DNA from: Sphingomonas sp. Leaf34
Lineage (GTDB): Bacteria > Pseudomonadota > Alphaproteobacteria > Sphingomonadales > Sphingomonadaceae
Length of the DNA stretch: 64,000 bases
Direction: 5' to 3'
Assembly: GCF_001421805.1 (NCBI RefSeq)
Contig: NZ_LMLC01000003.1
Location: forward strand, 310,236 to 374,235
The notes under the pieces are model-generated. The model was not told where the DNA came from and made no database searches. It saw only the letters and a list, made by a program, of their open reading frames with translations. Of the stretch, positions 42,856-51,294 are shown piece after piece (position 1 is the first letter of the stretch; each line of letters opens with the position of its first letter). Both the position numbers and the translations under genes were made by a program.

Positions 42856-43962
42856 ATGCGCGTCGGTGTCCCCAAGGAAATCAAGAACCACGAATATCGC
42901 GTCGGCCTGACCCCGCCGTCGGTCGCCGAACTCGTCGCCGCGGGTCACGAGGTCGTGGTCGAGACGCAAGCCGGATCCGGGATCGATTTCGAGGACCAGG
43001 ACTATGTCGACGCGGGTGCGACGATCCTGCCGACCGCGGCCGCGGTGTTCGCCGGCGCCGACATGATCGTGAAGGTCAAGGAGCCGCAGCCGGGCGAGAT
43101 CGCGATGCTCGAACCGCGCCATGTGCTGTTCACCTATCTCCATCTCGCAGCCGACAAGCCGCAGGCCGAGGGCCTGATGAAGTCCGGCGCGACCTGCATC
43201 GCGTACGAGACCGTCACCGACAATCGCCGCGGTCTGCCGTTGCTCAAGCCGATGTCCGAGGTCGCCGGCCGCATGTCGGTGCAGGTCGGCGCGCATTATC
43301 TCGAAAAGGAGCAGGGCGGACGCGGCGTGCTGCTCGGCGGCGTCCCCGGTGTCGCGCCGGCCAAGGTCGCGATTCTCGGTGGCGGCGTCTCGGGCGTCAA
43401 TGCCGCGCAGATGGCGGTCGGCATGCGCGCCGATGTGACGATCTACGACATCTCGAACGATCGCCTGGCCGAGCTCGACATGTTCTTCTCGAGCCAGATC
43501 AAGACGGCGTACGCATCGAAGGCCGCGATCGCGGCGGCGGTGAAGAACGCACATCTGGTGATCGGCGCGGTGTTGGTCCCCGGGGCGGCCGCCCCCAAGC
43601 TCGTCACGCGCGAGATGCTCAAGACGATGAAGCGCGGTTCGGTGCTGGTCGACATCGCGATCGACCAGGGCGGGTGCTTCGAGACGAGCCATGCCACCAC
43701 GCATGAAGACCCGGTGTTCGAGGTCGACGGGGTGATCCATTACTGCGTCGCCAACATGCCCGGCGCGGTCGCCCGGACCTCGGCGTTCGCGCTCAACAAC
43801 GCGACGCTGCCGTTCGCGCTAAAGCTCGCCAATCTGGGGGCTGAGGCGGCGATGAAGGCCGATGCGCATCTTGCCAATGGGCTGAACGTCTACAAGGGCA
43901 AGATCGCGTACAAGGCGGTCGCGGATGATCTAGGTTTACCTTACGAAGCTTGGGTCGGCTGA
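42856..43962 (+). CDS. ald: Alanine dehydrogenase
   Basis: NAD-dependent conversion of alanine to pyruvate and ammonia, 368 aa. The N-terminus MRVGVPKEIKNHEYRVGLTP with Lys and Arg for substrate binding is typical; LEPRHVLFTYLHLAADK carries the catalytic His96. The NAD motif is VAILGGGVSGVNAA, and AIDQGGCFETSHATTHEDP is a conserved site near the end. The ATG at 42856 follows GGAG by eight bases; an in-frame GTG at 42847 is less likely. Neighbour Lrp gene supports regulation by amino acids. Confidence 0.96.
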   Translation: MRVGVPKEIKNHEYRVGLTPPSVAELVAAGHEVVVETQAGSGIDFEDQDYVDAGATILPTAAAVFAGADMIVKVKEPQPGEIAMLEPRHVLFTYLHLAADKPQAEGLMKSGATCIAYETVTDNRRGLPLLKPMSEVAGRMSVQVGAHYLEKEQGGRGVLLGGVPGVAPAKVAILGGGVSGVNAAQMAVGMRADVTIYDISNDRLAELDMFFSSQIKTAYASKAAIAAAVKNAHLVIGAVLVPGAAAPKLVTREMLKTMKRGSVLVDIAIDQGGCFETSHATTHEDPVFEVDGVIHYCVANMPGAVARTSAFALNNATLPFALKLANLGAEAAMKADAHLANGLNVYKGKIAYKAVADDLGLPYEAWVG

Positions 43963-44012
43963 TAGGGAACGGATACGGAACATGGGTGTTGGACAGGGGA
44001 AAGGAATTTCCA

Positions 44013-44231
44013 ATGTCCGACACCCCGAACCCGAAGTCCGAACCGTTCTCGAACGCCGAGAAGGACCCGGACGACTGGACCACCGGCGACGAGAAGATGA
44101 CCGGTGCGCAGGCGAGCTACCTCAAGACGCTGTCCGAGGAAGCGCATGAGGAATTTGACGAGTCGCTGACCAAGGCGGACGCGTCGAAGAAGATCGACGA
44201 ACTTCAGTCGAAGACCGGGCGCGGTCAGTAA
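44013..44231 (+). CDS. DUF3072-type small protein
   Basis: A 72-aa hydrophilic protein resembling the DUF3072 family. The conserved core is DDWTTGDEKMTGAQASYLKT (about residues 20-39) and the C-terminus EFDESLTKADASKKIDELQS is helical and charged. No signal peptide or membrane segment. Function unknown. It lies 50 bases after alanine dehydrogenase on the same strand with AAAGGAA before the ATG, and is followed by two strong hairpins. Confidence 0.8.
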   Translation: MSDTPNPKSEPFSNAEKDPDDWTTGDEKMTGAQASYLKTLSEEAHEEFDESLTKADASKKIDELQSKTGRGQ

Positions 44232-44236
44232 AAGGG

Positions 44237-44259
44237 GGGCGCCTGTAGGCGCCCTGTTT
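44237..44259 (+). terminator. Hairpin terminator after the DUF3072 gene
   Basis: GGGCGCC-TGTA-GGCGCCC followed by TGTTT, six bases after the stop codon. The short T-rich tail supports intrinsic termination of the plus-strand transcript. Confidence 0.75.
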
Positions 44260-44274
44260 CCACGGCCTCACGCA

Positions 44275-44310
44275 AAACCGTTATCCCTGCTTGCGCAGGG
44301 ATAACGGTTT
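44275..44310. terminator. Perfect 16-bp palindrome, likely bidirectional terminator
   Basis: AAACCGTTATCCCTGC (44275-44290) and its exact complement GCAGGGATAACGGTTT (44295-44310) with loop TTGC. It ends one base before the stop of the convergent TPR gene, with A-rich sequence on the left that becomes a T-run on the minus strand. Both features suit termination of the cytochrome maturation operon. Confidence 0.75.
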
Positions 44311-44949
44311 CTAAGGCCTATCCGGCGCGTCCTGCGCATCCAGCAGTCGGTCAAGCAACGTCAGTCGCGCCGCAATCTCGCCGCGATAGGAGATGTCGGC
44401 CGGTGTGAGCGTCAGCGCCCGGGCCCAATATGGCCGGGCCTTTGCGAACTCCCCCGCTCTCACATACGCCAAGCCGAGAAAGAACGGCGGCGCGGGGTGC
44501 TTCGGCGCCAACCGCATCGCCTGTTGAAACGCGAACAGCGCGGGCGGCGACACCTGGTTCGCATCATGCGCGGCGAGCGCATTGGCGAGACCAGTCCATA
44601 ATACCACGTTCGTAGGCGCGATACGGATTCCGCCCAGCAACACCTGCACTGCGGCACGGCGATCGCCGATCCGGGTCATCGCATCCGCGGCCACGAGATA
44701 CGCCGCCGCGCCGGTATACCGCTCCAGCATCTGATCGCGCAGCTCAAGCATCGCGCTATCGTCAGGCGCGGGCGCGAGCCCGGTCGTCACCGAATGCCCG
44801 GCAAGCCCCGGCTGACCCTGCAGCGCATAGCCCGCCGCGCCCAGCATCAGCGCCGACGCAACCATCGACCACAACAGTCGATCGACCTTCAACACCGCGA
44901 GCATTGCGAACACCCCCGCGCCGATCACGCCAAGCCAGACCCAGCCCAT
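44311..44949 (-). CDS. TPR protein of cytochrome c maturation (CcmI/CycH C-terminal-like)
   Basis: A 212-aa protein with an N-terminal membrane anchor pair (MGWVWLGVIGAGVFAMLAVL and LLWSMVASALMLGAAGYAL) followed by tetratricopeptide repeats (ERYTGAAAYLVAADAMTRIGDRRAAVQVLL, ... LFAFQQAMRLAPKHPAPPFFLGLAYVRAGEFAKARPYWARAL). It matches the apocytochrome-binding part of CcmI/CycH, which hands apocytochrome c to the heme lyase. The start overlaps the ccmH stop by one base (TGATG). Confidence 0.85.
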   Translation of the reverse strand: MGWVWLGVIGAGVFAMLAVLKVDRLLWSMVASALMLGAAGYALQGQPGLAGHSVTTGLAPAPDDSAMLELRDQMLERYTGAAAYLVAADAMTRIGDRRAAVQVLLGGIRIAPTNVVLWTGLANALAAHDANQVSPPALFAFQQAMRLAPKHPAPPFFLGLAYVRAGEFAKARPYWARALTLTPADISYRGEIAARLTLLDRLLDAQDAPDRP

Positions 44950-45389
44950 CAGCGTTTCCTCCGCCGGAAACTCGACCGCGCGATCCACCCGCCGACGCCG
45001 AGCAGCAGGATCGGGGCGAGCCATAGCGGCCAGGTCAATCCCGTCAGCGGCGGATCATAGGTCACGTAATCGCCGTAGCGTGCGACCAGCCAGTCGCGGA
45101 TCGACGCGGGCTTCTCCCCCCGCTCGATCCGTTCGCGGACGAGCGCGCGCATGTCGGCGGCCATGTCGGCATCGCTGTCGGCGATCGACTGGCCTTGGCA
45201 GACCAGGCACCGCAACGTCTCCATGAGCGCGCGCGCGGAGGCTTCCTGGGCGGGGTCGGCGAGCTGGACGTTCGCGTAATGGGCGGGCGCGATGACGGGC
45301 TGCGCGGCGGCTGGCGCAACGCAGAGCAACAGCGCCGCGAGAACCTCCGCTCCCGCTCGCGACAGGGGAATGACGTGTGGGTTCTTCAC
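44949..45389 (-). CDS. ccmH: Cytochrome c maturation protein CcmH
   Basis: Periplasmic-facing thiol reductase for apocytochrome c, 146 aa. Signal sequence at the N-terminus (LLCVAPAAAQ), redox motif Cys61-x-x-Cys64 in LRCLVCQGQSIADSDADMA, and a C-terminal membrane helix (WPLWLAPILLLGVGGWIA). It starts with GTG at 45389, overlapping the ccmG stop as GTGA; the longer frame upstream is a shadow of ccmG. Confidence 0.93.
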   Translation of the reverse strand: MKNPHVIPLSRAGAEVLAALLLCVAPAAAQPVIAPAHYANVQLADPAQEASARALMETLRCLVCQGQSIADSDADMAADMRALVRERIERGEKPASIRDWLVARYGDYVTYDPPLTGLTWPLWLAPILLLGVGGWIARSSFRRRKR

Positions 45390-45913
45390 CGCGCGTCCTT
45401 CACCGCTTGCACGATATCGGCGACATTCTCGGGCCGGATATCGCCGATGATCTGCTTCACGACGATGCCGCGACCGTCGATCACGAACGTCTCGGGCACG
45501 CCTGACGAGCCCAGCGCCAGCTGCACCCGGCTCGCCGTGTCGCTGCCGATCCGCTCGTACGGATCGCCGTTGCGGCGCAGGAAGCCCACGATCGCGGGCG
45601 TCGTGTCGCGGATCGCGATCGCGTCGATCGGGACGCCCATCGCCTTCAGCCGCATCAGCTGCGGGGCCTCGGCGATGCACGGAATGCACCAGCTGGCGAA
45701 GACGTTGAGCAACCGCGGCTTGCCCTGTCGGAACGATGCGCTGGTCAGGCCCGGCTTGCCCGGGACCATCGCCGGCAAGGCGAAATCGGGGAGCGGCTTG
45801 CCGACCATCGCCGAGCGAACGGTTTTCTCGGCGGGCCGGAACAGCCCGCTCGCCACCACTGCGAACAGCAAGGCGAAGATCGCCAGCGGCGCCCAAAGTG
45901 CGAAGCGCTTCAT
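45386..45913 (-). CDS. ccmG: Thiol:disulfide interchange protein CcmG/DsbE
   Basis: Membrane-anchored thioredoxin-fold protein of 175 aa that keeps apocytochrome cysteines reduced. N-terminal anchor (LWAPLAIFALLFAVVASGLF), redox pair Cys76 and Cys79 in ASWCIPCIAE, cis-proline region GSSGVPETFVIDGRG. The ATG at 45913 overlaps the ccmF stop as ATGA. Confidence 0.94.
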   Translation of the reverse strand: MKRFALWAPLAIFALLFAVVASGLFRPAEKTVRSAMVGKPLPDFALPAMVPGKPGLTSASFRQGKPRLLNVFASWCIPCIAEAPQLMRLKAMGVPIDAIAIRDTTPAIVGFLRRNGDPYERIGSDTASRVQLALGSSGVPETFVIDGRGIVVKQIIGDIRPENVADIVQAVKDAR

Positions 45914-47823
45914 GCCGAATGCGTCCGTATCGCGGTACGCCGCTCGCGCCGGACGCGGCCGAGCAGCGACAGCGCGCCGCCCAGCGCGATCAGCACGCCG
46001 CCGAACCAGATGAGCGTCACGAACGGCTTCCACCAGAGCCGAAGCTGCCACCGCCCCTGCCCGTCCGGCTGGCCGAGGACGGTATAGAGCTGGCCGTCGA
46101 GCACGGTCAGGATCGCGGATTCGTTGGTGCTGGTCGGCGGGTTGGCGAAGAACCGGAGTTGCGGGCGGAGGATGCGCGCGCTGTCACCACGCGTGGCGGT
46201 CAGCCGCGCTTCGAGCGCGGACCAGTTCTCGCCGATCACGGGCGATATCCCGTCGAGCGTCACGGTGTACGGTCCAACGCGCGCGGGTTCGCCCGCACGC
46301 ACAGCGACCAGAGTCTCCTTGGTGAACGCGCTGTCCGACGCCATCCCGGCGAGGCTGACCGCGATCCCGAGATGCGCGATGACCATGCCATAGGTGAAAA
46401 GCGGCGTGCGCCTGAGATTGCGTTTCCACAACGGCGCGACGCTGGCGACTGCCAGACCGGCGGCGAGCGACAGTCCTGCCCAGGGGAGCACACCCGGCCA
46501 GACGAACAGCAACGCGACTACCGCGACCAGCGTCGCGCCGATCGGCAGGATGACACGGCCGAGCACCGCCTTCGCGTCGTCACGCCGCCAGCGCAGCAAC
46601 GGCCCGACCGCCATCACCGCGACCAGCAGCAGCGCGATCGGCCCTGCCGCCTTGTTGAAGAACGGCGGGCCGACCGAGAGCTGCACGCCGAAGCTCGCCG
46701 CGACGATCGGGTAGAGCGTGCCGATCAGGACGACGCCGAGGATCACCGACAACAGCAGGTTGTTCGCGACGAGACCGCCCTCGCGGCTGACCCGATCGAA
46801 GGTCGTGCCCGCGCGGACGGTACCGATCCGCGCGGCGAACAGCGCCAGCGCGCCGCCGATATAGATCGCGAGCAACGCCAGGATGAACGCACCGCGCTCG
46901 GGATCGACCGCGAACGCGTGGACACTCGTCAGGATACCCGAGCGGACCAGGAACGTGCCGATCATCGACATCGAGAACGCGACGACCGCGAGCATGATCG
47001 TCCAGGCGCGCAGGCCATCGCGGGTCGCGAGCACGGTCACCGAATGGAGCAAGGCGGTGGCGGCGAGCCACGGCATCAGCGAGGCGTTCTCTACCGGGTC
47101 CCAGAACCACCAGCCGCCCCAGCCTAGCTCGTAATAGGCCCAGTAGCTGCCCGCGGTGATGCCGAGCGTCAGGAAGATCCATGCGATCAGCACCCACGGC
47201 CGCATCGCCTTGGCGAACGCGGGTCCGACGTCGCGGGTGACCAGCGCGCCGACTGCGAACGAGAACGCGACCGAGAGGCCGACATACCCCGTGTAGAGCG
47301 TCGGCGGATGGAACGCCAAGCCGGGGTCCTGCAACAGCGGATTGAGCCCGAGGCCATCGGCTGCGGCAGGGTTCAACCGCGCGAACGGGTTCGAGGAGAA
47401 GAGCAGGAACGCATAGAATCCGAGCGCGATCGTCGCCTGCGCGCCGAGCGTCGCGGTGAGCGTGCGTTCGGGCAGCGTCCGTTCGAGAATCGCGACCGCA
47501 CCGCCAGCGAGCCCGAGGATCGTCACCCAGAGCAGCATCGAGCCTTCGTGGTTCCCCCAGGCGCCGGCGAACTTGTAGAGCCACGGCTTGGCCGAATGGC
47601 TGTTCTCGACGACCAGTCTCACCGACATGTCGGAGTCGAGGAACAGCGCGATCAGCAGCGCCATCGCCAGCAGTGCGAGCAGCCCCTGGACGATCGCCAC
47701 CGGCCGTACCGCCGCCGCGACGTCGTCACGACCGCGCGCGATACCGATCGTCGCCATGACCAGCTGCAACGCCGCCAGCGCGCCTGCGAACCACAGCGCG
47801 GCGAGACCTGCTTCGGCGATCAT
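45910..47823 (-). CDS. ccmF: Heme lyase subunit CcmF
   Basis: Large inner-membrane component of the heme lyase, 637 aa with about fourteen hydrophobic helices. The heme-binding tryptophan-rich motif is GWGGWWFWDPVENASLMPWL (about residues 230-250). Conserved histidines flank it (for example in NHEGSMLLW and ALLHSVT). The start overlaps the ccmE stop as ATGA. Confidence 0.96.
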   Translation of the reverse strand: MIAEAGLAALWFAGALAALQLVMATIGIARGRDDVAAAVRPVAIVQGLLALLAMALLIALFLDSDMSVRLVVENSHSAKPWLYKFAGAWGNHEGSMLLWVTILGLAGGAVAILERTLPERTLTATLGAQATIALGFYAFLLFSSNPFARLNPAAADGLGLNPLLQDPGLAFHPPTLYTGYVGLSVAFSFAVGALVTRDVGPAFAKAMRPWVLIAWIFLTLGITAGSYWAYYELGWGGWWFWDPVENASLMPWLAATALLHSVTVLATRDGLRAWTIMLAVVAFSMSMIGTFLVRSGILTSVHAFAVDPERGAFILALLAIYIGGALALFAARIGTVRAGTTFDRVSREGGLVANNLLLSVILGVVLIGTLYPIVAASFGVQLSVGPPFFNKAAGPIALLLVAVMAVGPLLRWRRDDAKAVLGRVILPIGATLVAVVALLFVWPGVLPWAGLSLAAGLAVASVAPLWKRNLRRTPLFTYGMVIAHLGIAVSLAGMASDSAFTKETLVAVRAGEPARVGPYTVTLDGISPVIGENWSALEARLTATRGDSARILRPQLRFFANPPTSTNESAILTVLDGQLYTVLGQPDGQGRWQLRLWWKPFVTLIWFGGVLIALGGALSLLGRVRRERRTAIRTHSA

Positions 47824-48266
47824 CGCTTGGCGTCCGGCTCGAGCGTCTTGGTTTCGTGCATCTTGCCGGCCATCTGCGGCGGCATGTATTTCTCGTCGTG
47901 CTTTGCGAGCAGATTCGACGCGACGAAGCTGCCGTCGGGCTGGAACTGGCCTTCGGCGACGATGCCCGATTTCTCGCGGAACAGGTCGGGGACGATGCCG
48001 GCGAAAACGACCGGCGTGCTCGCCTGCCCGTCGGTGACGACGAAATGCACGGTGATGCCGTCCGCGGCGCGCTCGACCGAACCGCCCTCGACCATCCCGC
48101 CGAGCCGTACCGCACGCCCGAGCGGCAAGCCGTCGCGGCGCACGTCGGAGGGCGCGTAGAAGAACGCGGCCTGATCCTTGAGGGCCGACAGCGCGAGCAG
48201 CCCTGCAACCACGACCGCGCCGAGCGCCAGCAGCGCCAGCGTGAGGCGTTGATGCTTGGCCTTCAT
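47820..48266 (-). CDS. ccmE: Heme chaperone CcmE
   Basis: Periplasmic heme-carrying chaperone, 148 aa, with an N-terminal membrane helix. It binds heme covalently through His123 in AKHDEKYMPP; Tyr127 completes the HxxxY motif, so this is the His-type and not the archaeal-style Cys variant. Strands such as VRLGGMVEGGSV and ITVHFVVTDG fit the OB fold. Start overlaps ccmD as ATGA. Confidence 0.95.
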   Translation of the reverse strand: MKAKHQRLTLALLALGAVVVAGLLALSALKDQAAFFYAPSDVRRDGLPLGRAVRLGGMVEGGSVERAADGITVHFVVTDGQASTPVVFAGIVPDLFREKSGIVAEGQFQPDGSFVASNLLAKHDEKYMPPQMAGKMHETKTLEPDAKR

Positions 48267-48367
48267 TTCTCGGCCTTCCGCATCGCTAGGTAGCTGATGA
48301 GCGCGATGATGGCGCCGCCGCCCAGCGTCAGGACGTAGGCAGCAGTCACGAACGGCCAGGGGTTCAT
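48263..48367 (-). CDS. ccmD: Heme exporter protein CcmD
   Basis: Tiny single-pass membrane protein of 34 aa (MNPWPFVTAAYVLTLGGGAI and so on to RKAEK). It stabilises the CcmC-CcmE interaction. Recognised by length, the aromatic N-terminus, and position between ccmC and ccmE; its start and stop both overlap the neighbours as ATGA. Confidence 0.87.
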   Translation of the reverse strand: MNPWPFVTAAYVLTLGGGAIIALISYLAMRKAEK

Positions 48368-49089
48368 GATCGGGCCATCCGGCGCATGCGGGCTTCGGAC
48401 TTGGCAATCGCCAGTATCGTGCGCATCCGCATCAAGACGATCCCGGCGAATATGAAGGTAAACCCGGCCAGCATGATAGGCAGCGGCCACAGGATCGAAC
48501 CGGCGATCGTCGATTGCGTGAGGCCGATGCTCGGCCCCTGATGCAGCGTGTTCCACCACACCACCGAATAGCGGATGATCGGCAGCAGCACCGATCCGGC
48601 GATCCCGTACAGCGCCGGCACACGGCCATCGCCGCCCCGGTCGGCATCGGCCTTCGCGAGCGCCATATAGCCGAGATAGACGAACAGCAGCAGCAGCATC
48701 GAGGTCAGGCGGCCATCCCATTGCCACCACGTTCCCCAGGTCGGCCGTCCCCAGATCGAGCCGGTCGTCAGGCAGAGCGCGGCGAATACCGAACCGGGCA
48801 GCGCGATCGCGCGCGCGGCGACGCTGGCGAGCGGATGCCGCCAGACAAGAAACATGATGCTTGAAATCGCGATCCCGCTCCACCCGCCCATCCCGAGCCA
48901 GGCGGCGGGGACGTGGATGTAGAGGATGCGGACGGTCTCGCCCTGGAGGTAATCGGGCGGGGTCTGCGTGAGGCCCGCCCAGCAGCCAAGACCAATGAGC
49001 GCAACGCCGGCCCAAAAGAGCAACGGCGTCAACGGCTTGGCGATCTTCAGGAAGCGCGCGGGGTTTGCGAAGGCGTGTAGGGTAGCCAC
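48364..49089 (-). CDS. ccmC: Heme exporter/transfer protein CcmC
   Basis: Six-helix inner membrane protein, 241 aa, that loads heme on CcmE. The tryptophan-rich motif is WGTWWQWDGRLTS (about residues 117-129), with conserved histidines at HVPAAWLG and near WWNTLHQGPS. It is the first gene of the maturation cluster. ccmA and ccmB, usually adjacent, are not in this window. Confidence 0.95.
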   Translation of the reverse strand: MATLHAFANPARFLKIAKPLTPLLFWAGVALIGLGCWAGLTQTPPDYLQGETVRILYIHVPAAWLGMGGWSGIAISSIMFLVWRHPLASVAARAIALPGSVFAALCLTTGSIWGRPTWGTWWQWDGRLTSMLLLLFVYLGYMALAKADADRGGDGRVPALYGIAGSVLLPIIRYSVVWWNTLHQGPSIGLTQSTIAGSILWPLPIMLAGFTFIFAGIVLMRMRTILAIAKSEARMRRMARS

Positions 49090-49127
49090 TGGATGTCACC
49101 ACTATGGCAAGTCATCACGGACTTAAA

Positions 49128-49263
49128 GCCCCTCTCCCCATCGGGGAAAGGGAGGGGCCCGCCGCGATTGCGGTGGGAGGGTGAGGGGCTTCGGGCTCGG
49201 GTCGTTCGCCCCGACGGCCCCTCATCCGGCACTTCGTGCCACCTTCTCCCCGACGGGGAGAGG
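49128..49263. repeat. Intergenic palindromic element, TTCTCCCC/CCCTCATCCGG family
   Basis: Left arm GCCCCTCTCCCC-ATC-GGGGAAAGGGAGGGGC, a middle with CCGCGATTGCGG, and right arm CCCCTCATCCGGC...CTTCTCCCCGACGGGGAGAGGG. It fills the gap between ccmC and the leucine dehydrogenase-like gene. The right arm matches the element at 11113-11219 in reverse orientation. Confidence 0.7.
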
Positions 49264-49265
49264 GA

Positions 49266-50315
49266 TCAGCGGCCGATCAGGCGCTTGGCGATCGAGTCCG
49301 CCACATCCGACGCTGGCTGGCCGGTGCGGTCGCTTTCGTTCCAGACTTCGATCAGGCGCTCGGGAATGCGCGCGATCCGTGCCTTGACCTCGGCCTCGTC
49401 GCCGTGACCCAGATATTCGAGGCCGACGTTGATGATCCCGCCTGCGTTGATGACGTAATCGGGCGCATACAGGATACCGCGCGCATGCAGACGCGCGCCG
49501 TCTTCGCGGACGCTCAGCTGATTGTTCGCACCGCCTGCGACCACCTTCGTCTTCAGCGCGGCAATCGACATCTCGGTCAGGATCGCGCCGAGCGCGTTCG
49601 GGCTGAAGATATCCGCGTCTGTCGTCAGGATCGCCTCGGCGGCAACCGCGGTCGCGCCGAGCTCGGCGGCAAGCGTCTGCGCGCGCGCCTCGTCGACATC
49701 GGCCAGCGTCAGCACCGCGCCATCCTTGGCGAGCAGTCGCGCGAGCCCGCCGCCGACCGAGCCGACGCCCTGGATCGCGACGCGCACGCCCTTCATGTCG
49801 GTCGCCCCCAGACCACGCTGTGCCGCCGCCTTCACGCCGAGATAGATGCCGAGCGCGGTATACGGCCCGGGATCGCCGCCCGCCGCGCCGCTCGCGACCG
49901 GCAGGCCGGAGACGAAGCGCGTCTGCGTCGCGATCACCTTCATGCGCTCTTCGGACATGCCGACGTCTTCCGCCGTCACATAACGTCCCCCGAGCGAATC
50001 GACCGCGCGGCCGAACGCCTCGAGCTGTGCGGTGGTGATGACGTCGCCGGGTTTGGCGGCGAGGACGACGCCCTTGCCGCCGCCGAGTTCGAGCCCGGCC
50101 ATCGCGTTCTTGAAGCTCATGCCGCGCGACAGGCGCAGCGCGTCGATCACCGCGCGACCGTTATCGGCGTAATGCCAGAAGCGCGTGCCACCCGCCGCCG
50201 GGCCTAGCTTGGTGGAATGCAGCGCGATGACCGCGCGCAGGCCCGATTCGGGATCGGTGAACGCGTGTACGCCCTCGTGGTCGTCGAAATCGGGAAGGTC
50301 CCAAACCGCTGTCAT
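49266..50315 (-). CDS. Leucine (Glu/Leu/Phe/Val) dehydrogenase
   Basis: NAD-dependent amino-acid dehydrogenase deaminating leucine or another branched-chain amino acid, 349 aa. Catalytic Lys81 in ELGGGKGVV and Lys69 in MSFKNAMAG match Bacillus leucine dehydrogenase (Lys80 and Lys68). The NAD motif is VAIQGVGSVGGGLARLL. The length fits the hexameric or octameric short family. It probably has its own promoter upstream of 50315, in the gap next to tRNA-His. Confidence 0.9.
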   Translation of the reverse strand: MTAVWDLPDFDDHEGVHAFTDPESGLRAVIALHSTKLGPAAGGTRFWHYADNGRAVIDALRLSRGMSFKNAMAGLELGGGKGVVLAAKPGDVITTAQLEAFGRAVDSLGGRYVTAEDVGMSEERMKVIATQTRFVSGLPVASGAAGGDPGPYTALGIYLGVKAAAQRGLGATDMKGVRVAIQGVGSVGGGLARLLAKDGAVLTLADVDEARAQTLAAELGATAVAAEAILTTDADIFSPNALGAILTEMSIAALKTKVVAGGANNQLSVREDGARLHARGILYAPDYVINAGGIINVGLEYLGHGDEAEVKARIARIPERLIEVWNESDRTGQPASDVADSIAKRLIGR

Positions 50316-50427
50316 CGCCGGCTCCTGAGGAGAATAAAATTACCGGGGAGCGAAATATTATTTTCTTGGGGGTTTTACCAGCCCAAAGCGCCCGCAGCGC
50401 GGGAGCTTGTCGAAAATAACTAAATAA

Positions 50428-50505
50428 TGGGGCGACCGACGGGACTTGAACCCGCAACATCCGGCATCACAAGCCGACGCTCTAACCAATTGAACTACGA
50501 CCGCC
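50428..50505 (-). tRNA. tRNA-His (GTG)
   Basis: Complete cloverleaf on the minus strand with encoded CCA. Acceptor GCGGTCG pairs with CGGTCGC, and the gene encodes an extra G at -1 (50505) opposite C73 (50431), the identity pair of tRNA-His. The anticodon stem TCGGC/GCCGG encloses TTGTGAT, anticodon GTG. A possible promoter TTGACG with TAGGGG lies upstream (50542-50547 and 50518-50523). Confidence 0.93.
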
Positions 50506-50568
50506 GCGTAGGCGTCGCCCCTAGCGGGGGTCGGCGTCATCCGTCAACCGCGGACTTGCACAAATCTG

Positions 50569-51294
50569 TCAAAAACGTCCTTCGATCGCGAGCCGGTACC
50601 CGTTTGGCCCCGCCACGAACCCGGCCTGTTCGAGCTTCTGGACGGCGAGCGGATCGGACGGGCGCAGCGACAATTCGGCGCGGTAGGTGCCCGCGCCCTC
50701 GATCCGCAGCGCGATGCTTTCCGTCCCGGCCTGGCTCGCCAGCGGCAGCAGCAGCGCGGTGCCGTCGCAGCGCGCGGTGCCGCTGACCGATTGCGGCAAC
50801 GCGATCCCGCCGACGTCGCCCGCCAGCGTCGCGCGAACGCGACCCTCGGCCGCGTCGCACTGTCCGTCGCGGAACCGGACCGACACGTCGTCGAGATCGA
50901 GCGCGGCGACAGGCACCGGTGCGAACAGCCGTCCGGTGGCGACCGTCGCGGTCATGTGGTCGACGCCGAAGCCGTGCCGGCTGACGCTCGCCGACCCGCG
51001 CAGCGGCTTTGCCGATACCGAATCCGGACCTGAAAAGACGATGGTCGCGCGGCCGACGAGCAGCGGCAGCGGCGAAAGCCGCGCGTGGAGGTCGCCCAGC
51101 GCGAGATCGCCGAACCGCGTCTCGGTGAGCGTGGCGCCCCAGATCGTGCCCGACACGCGCCGCGCGACGAGTCCCTCGTCCCCGATCCCGGTCCAGCCGA
51201 GCACCGCGCGCATCGGCAGGAAGACGATCAGCGCGATCAGCAGCATCATCCCGAACAGCGCGGCGGGGCCGGTGCGCAAACGAATCCGCCTCAT
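50569..51294 (-). CDS. gspN: Type II secretion protein N
   Basis: Inner-membrane component of the type II secretion system, 241 aa, with an N-terminal membrane segment (ALFGMMLLIALIVFLPMRAVL) and a periplasmic beta-rich domain. Segments such as VSGTIWGATLTETRFGDLALGD and SGTARCDGTALLLPLASQAG fit the GspN family. Last gene of the gsp operon; overlaps gspM. Confidence 0.87.
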   Translation of the reverse strand: MRRIRLRTGPAALFGMMLLIALIVFLPMRAVLGWTGIGDEGLVARRVSGTIWGATLTETRFGDLALGDLHARLSPLPLLVGRATIVFSGPDSVSAKPLRGSASVSRHGFGVDHMTATVATGRLFAPVPVAALDLDDVSVRFRDGQCDAAEGRVRATLAGDVGGIALPQSVSGTARCDGTALLLPLASQAGTESIALRIEGAGTYRAELSLRPSDPLAVQKLEQAGFVAGPNGYRLAIEGRF

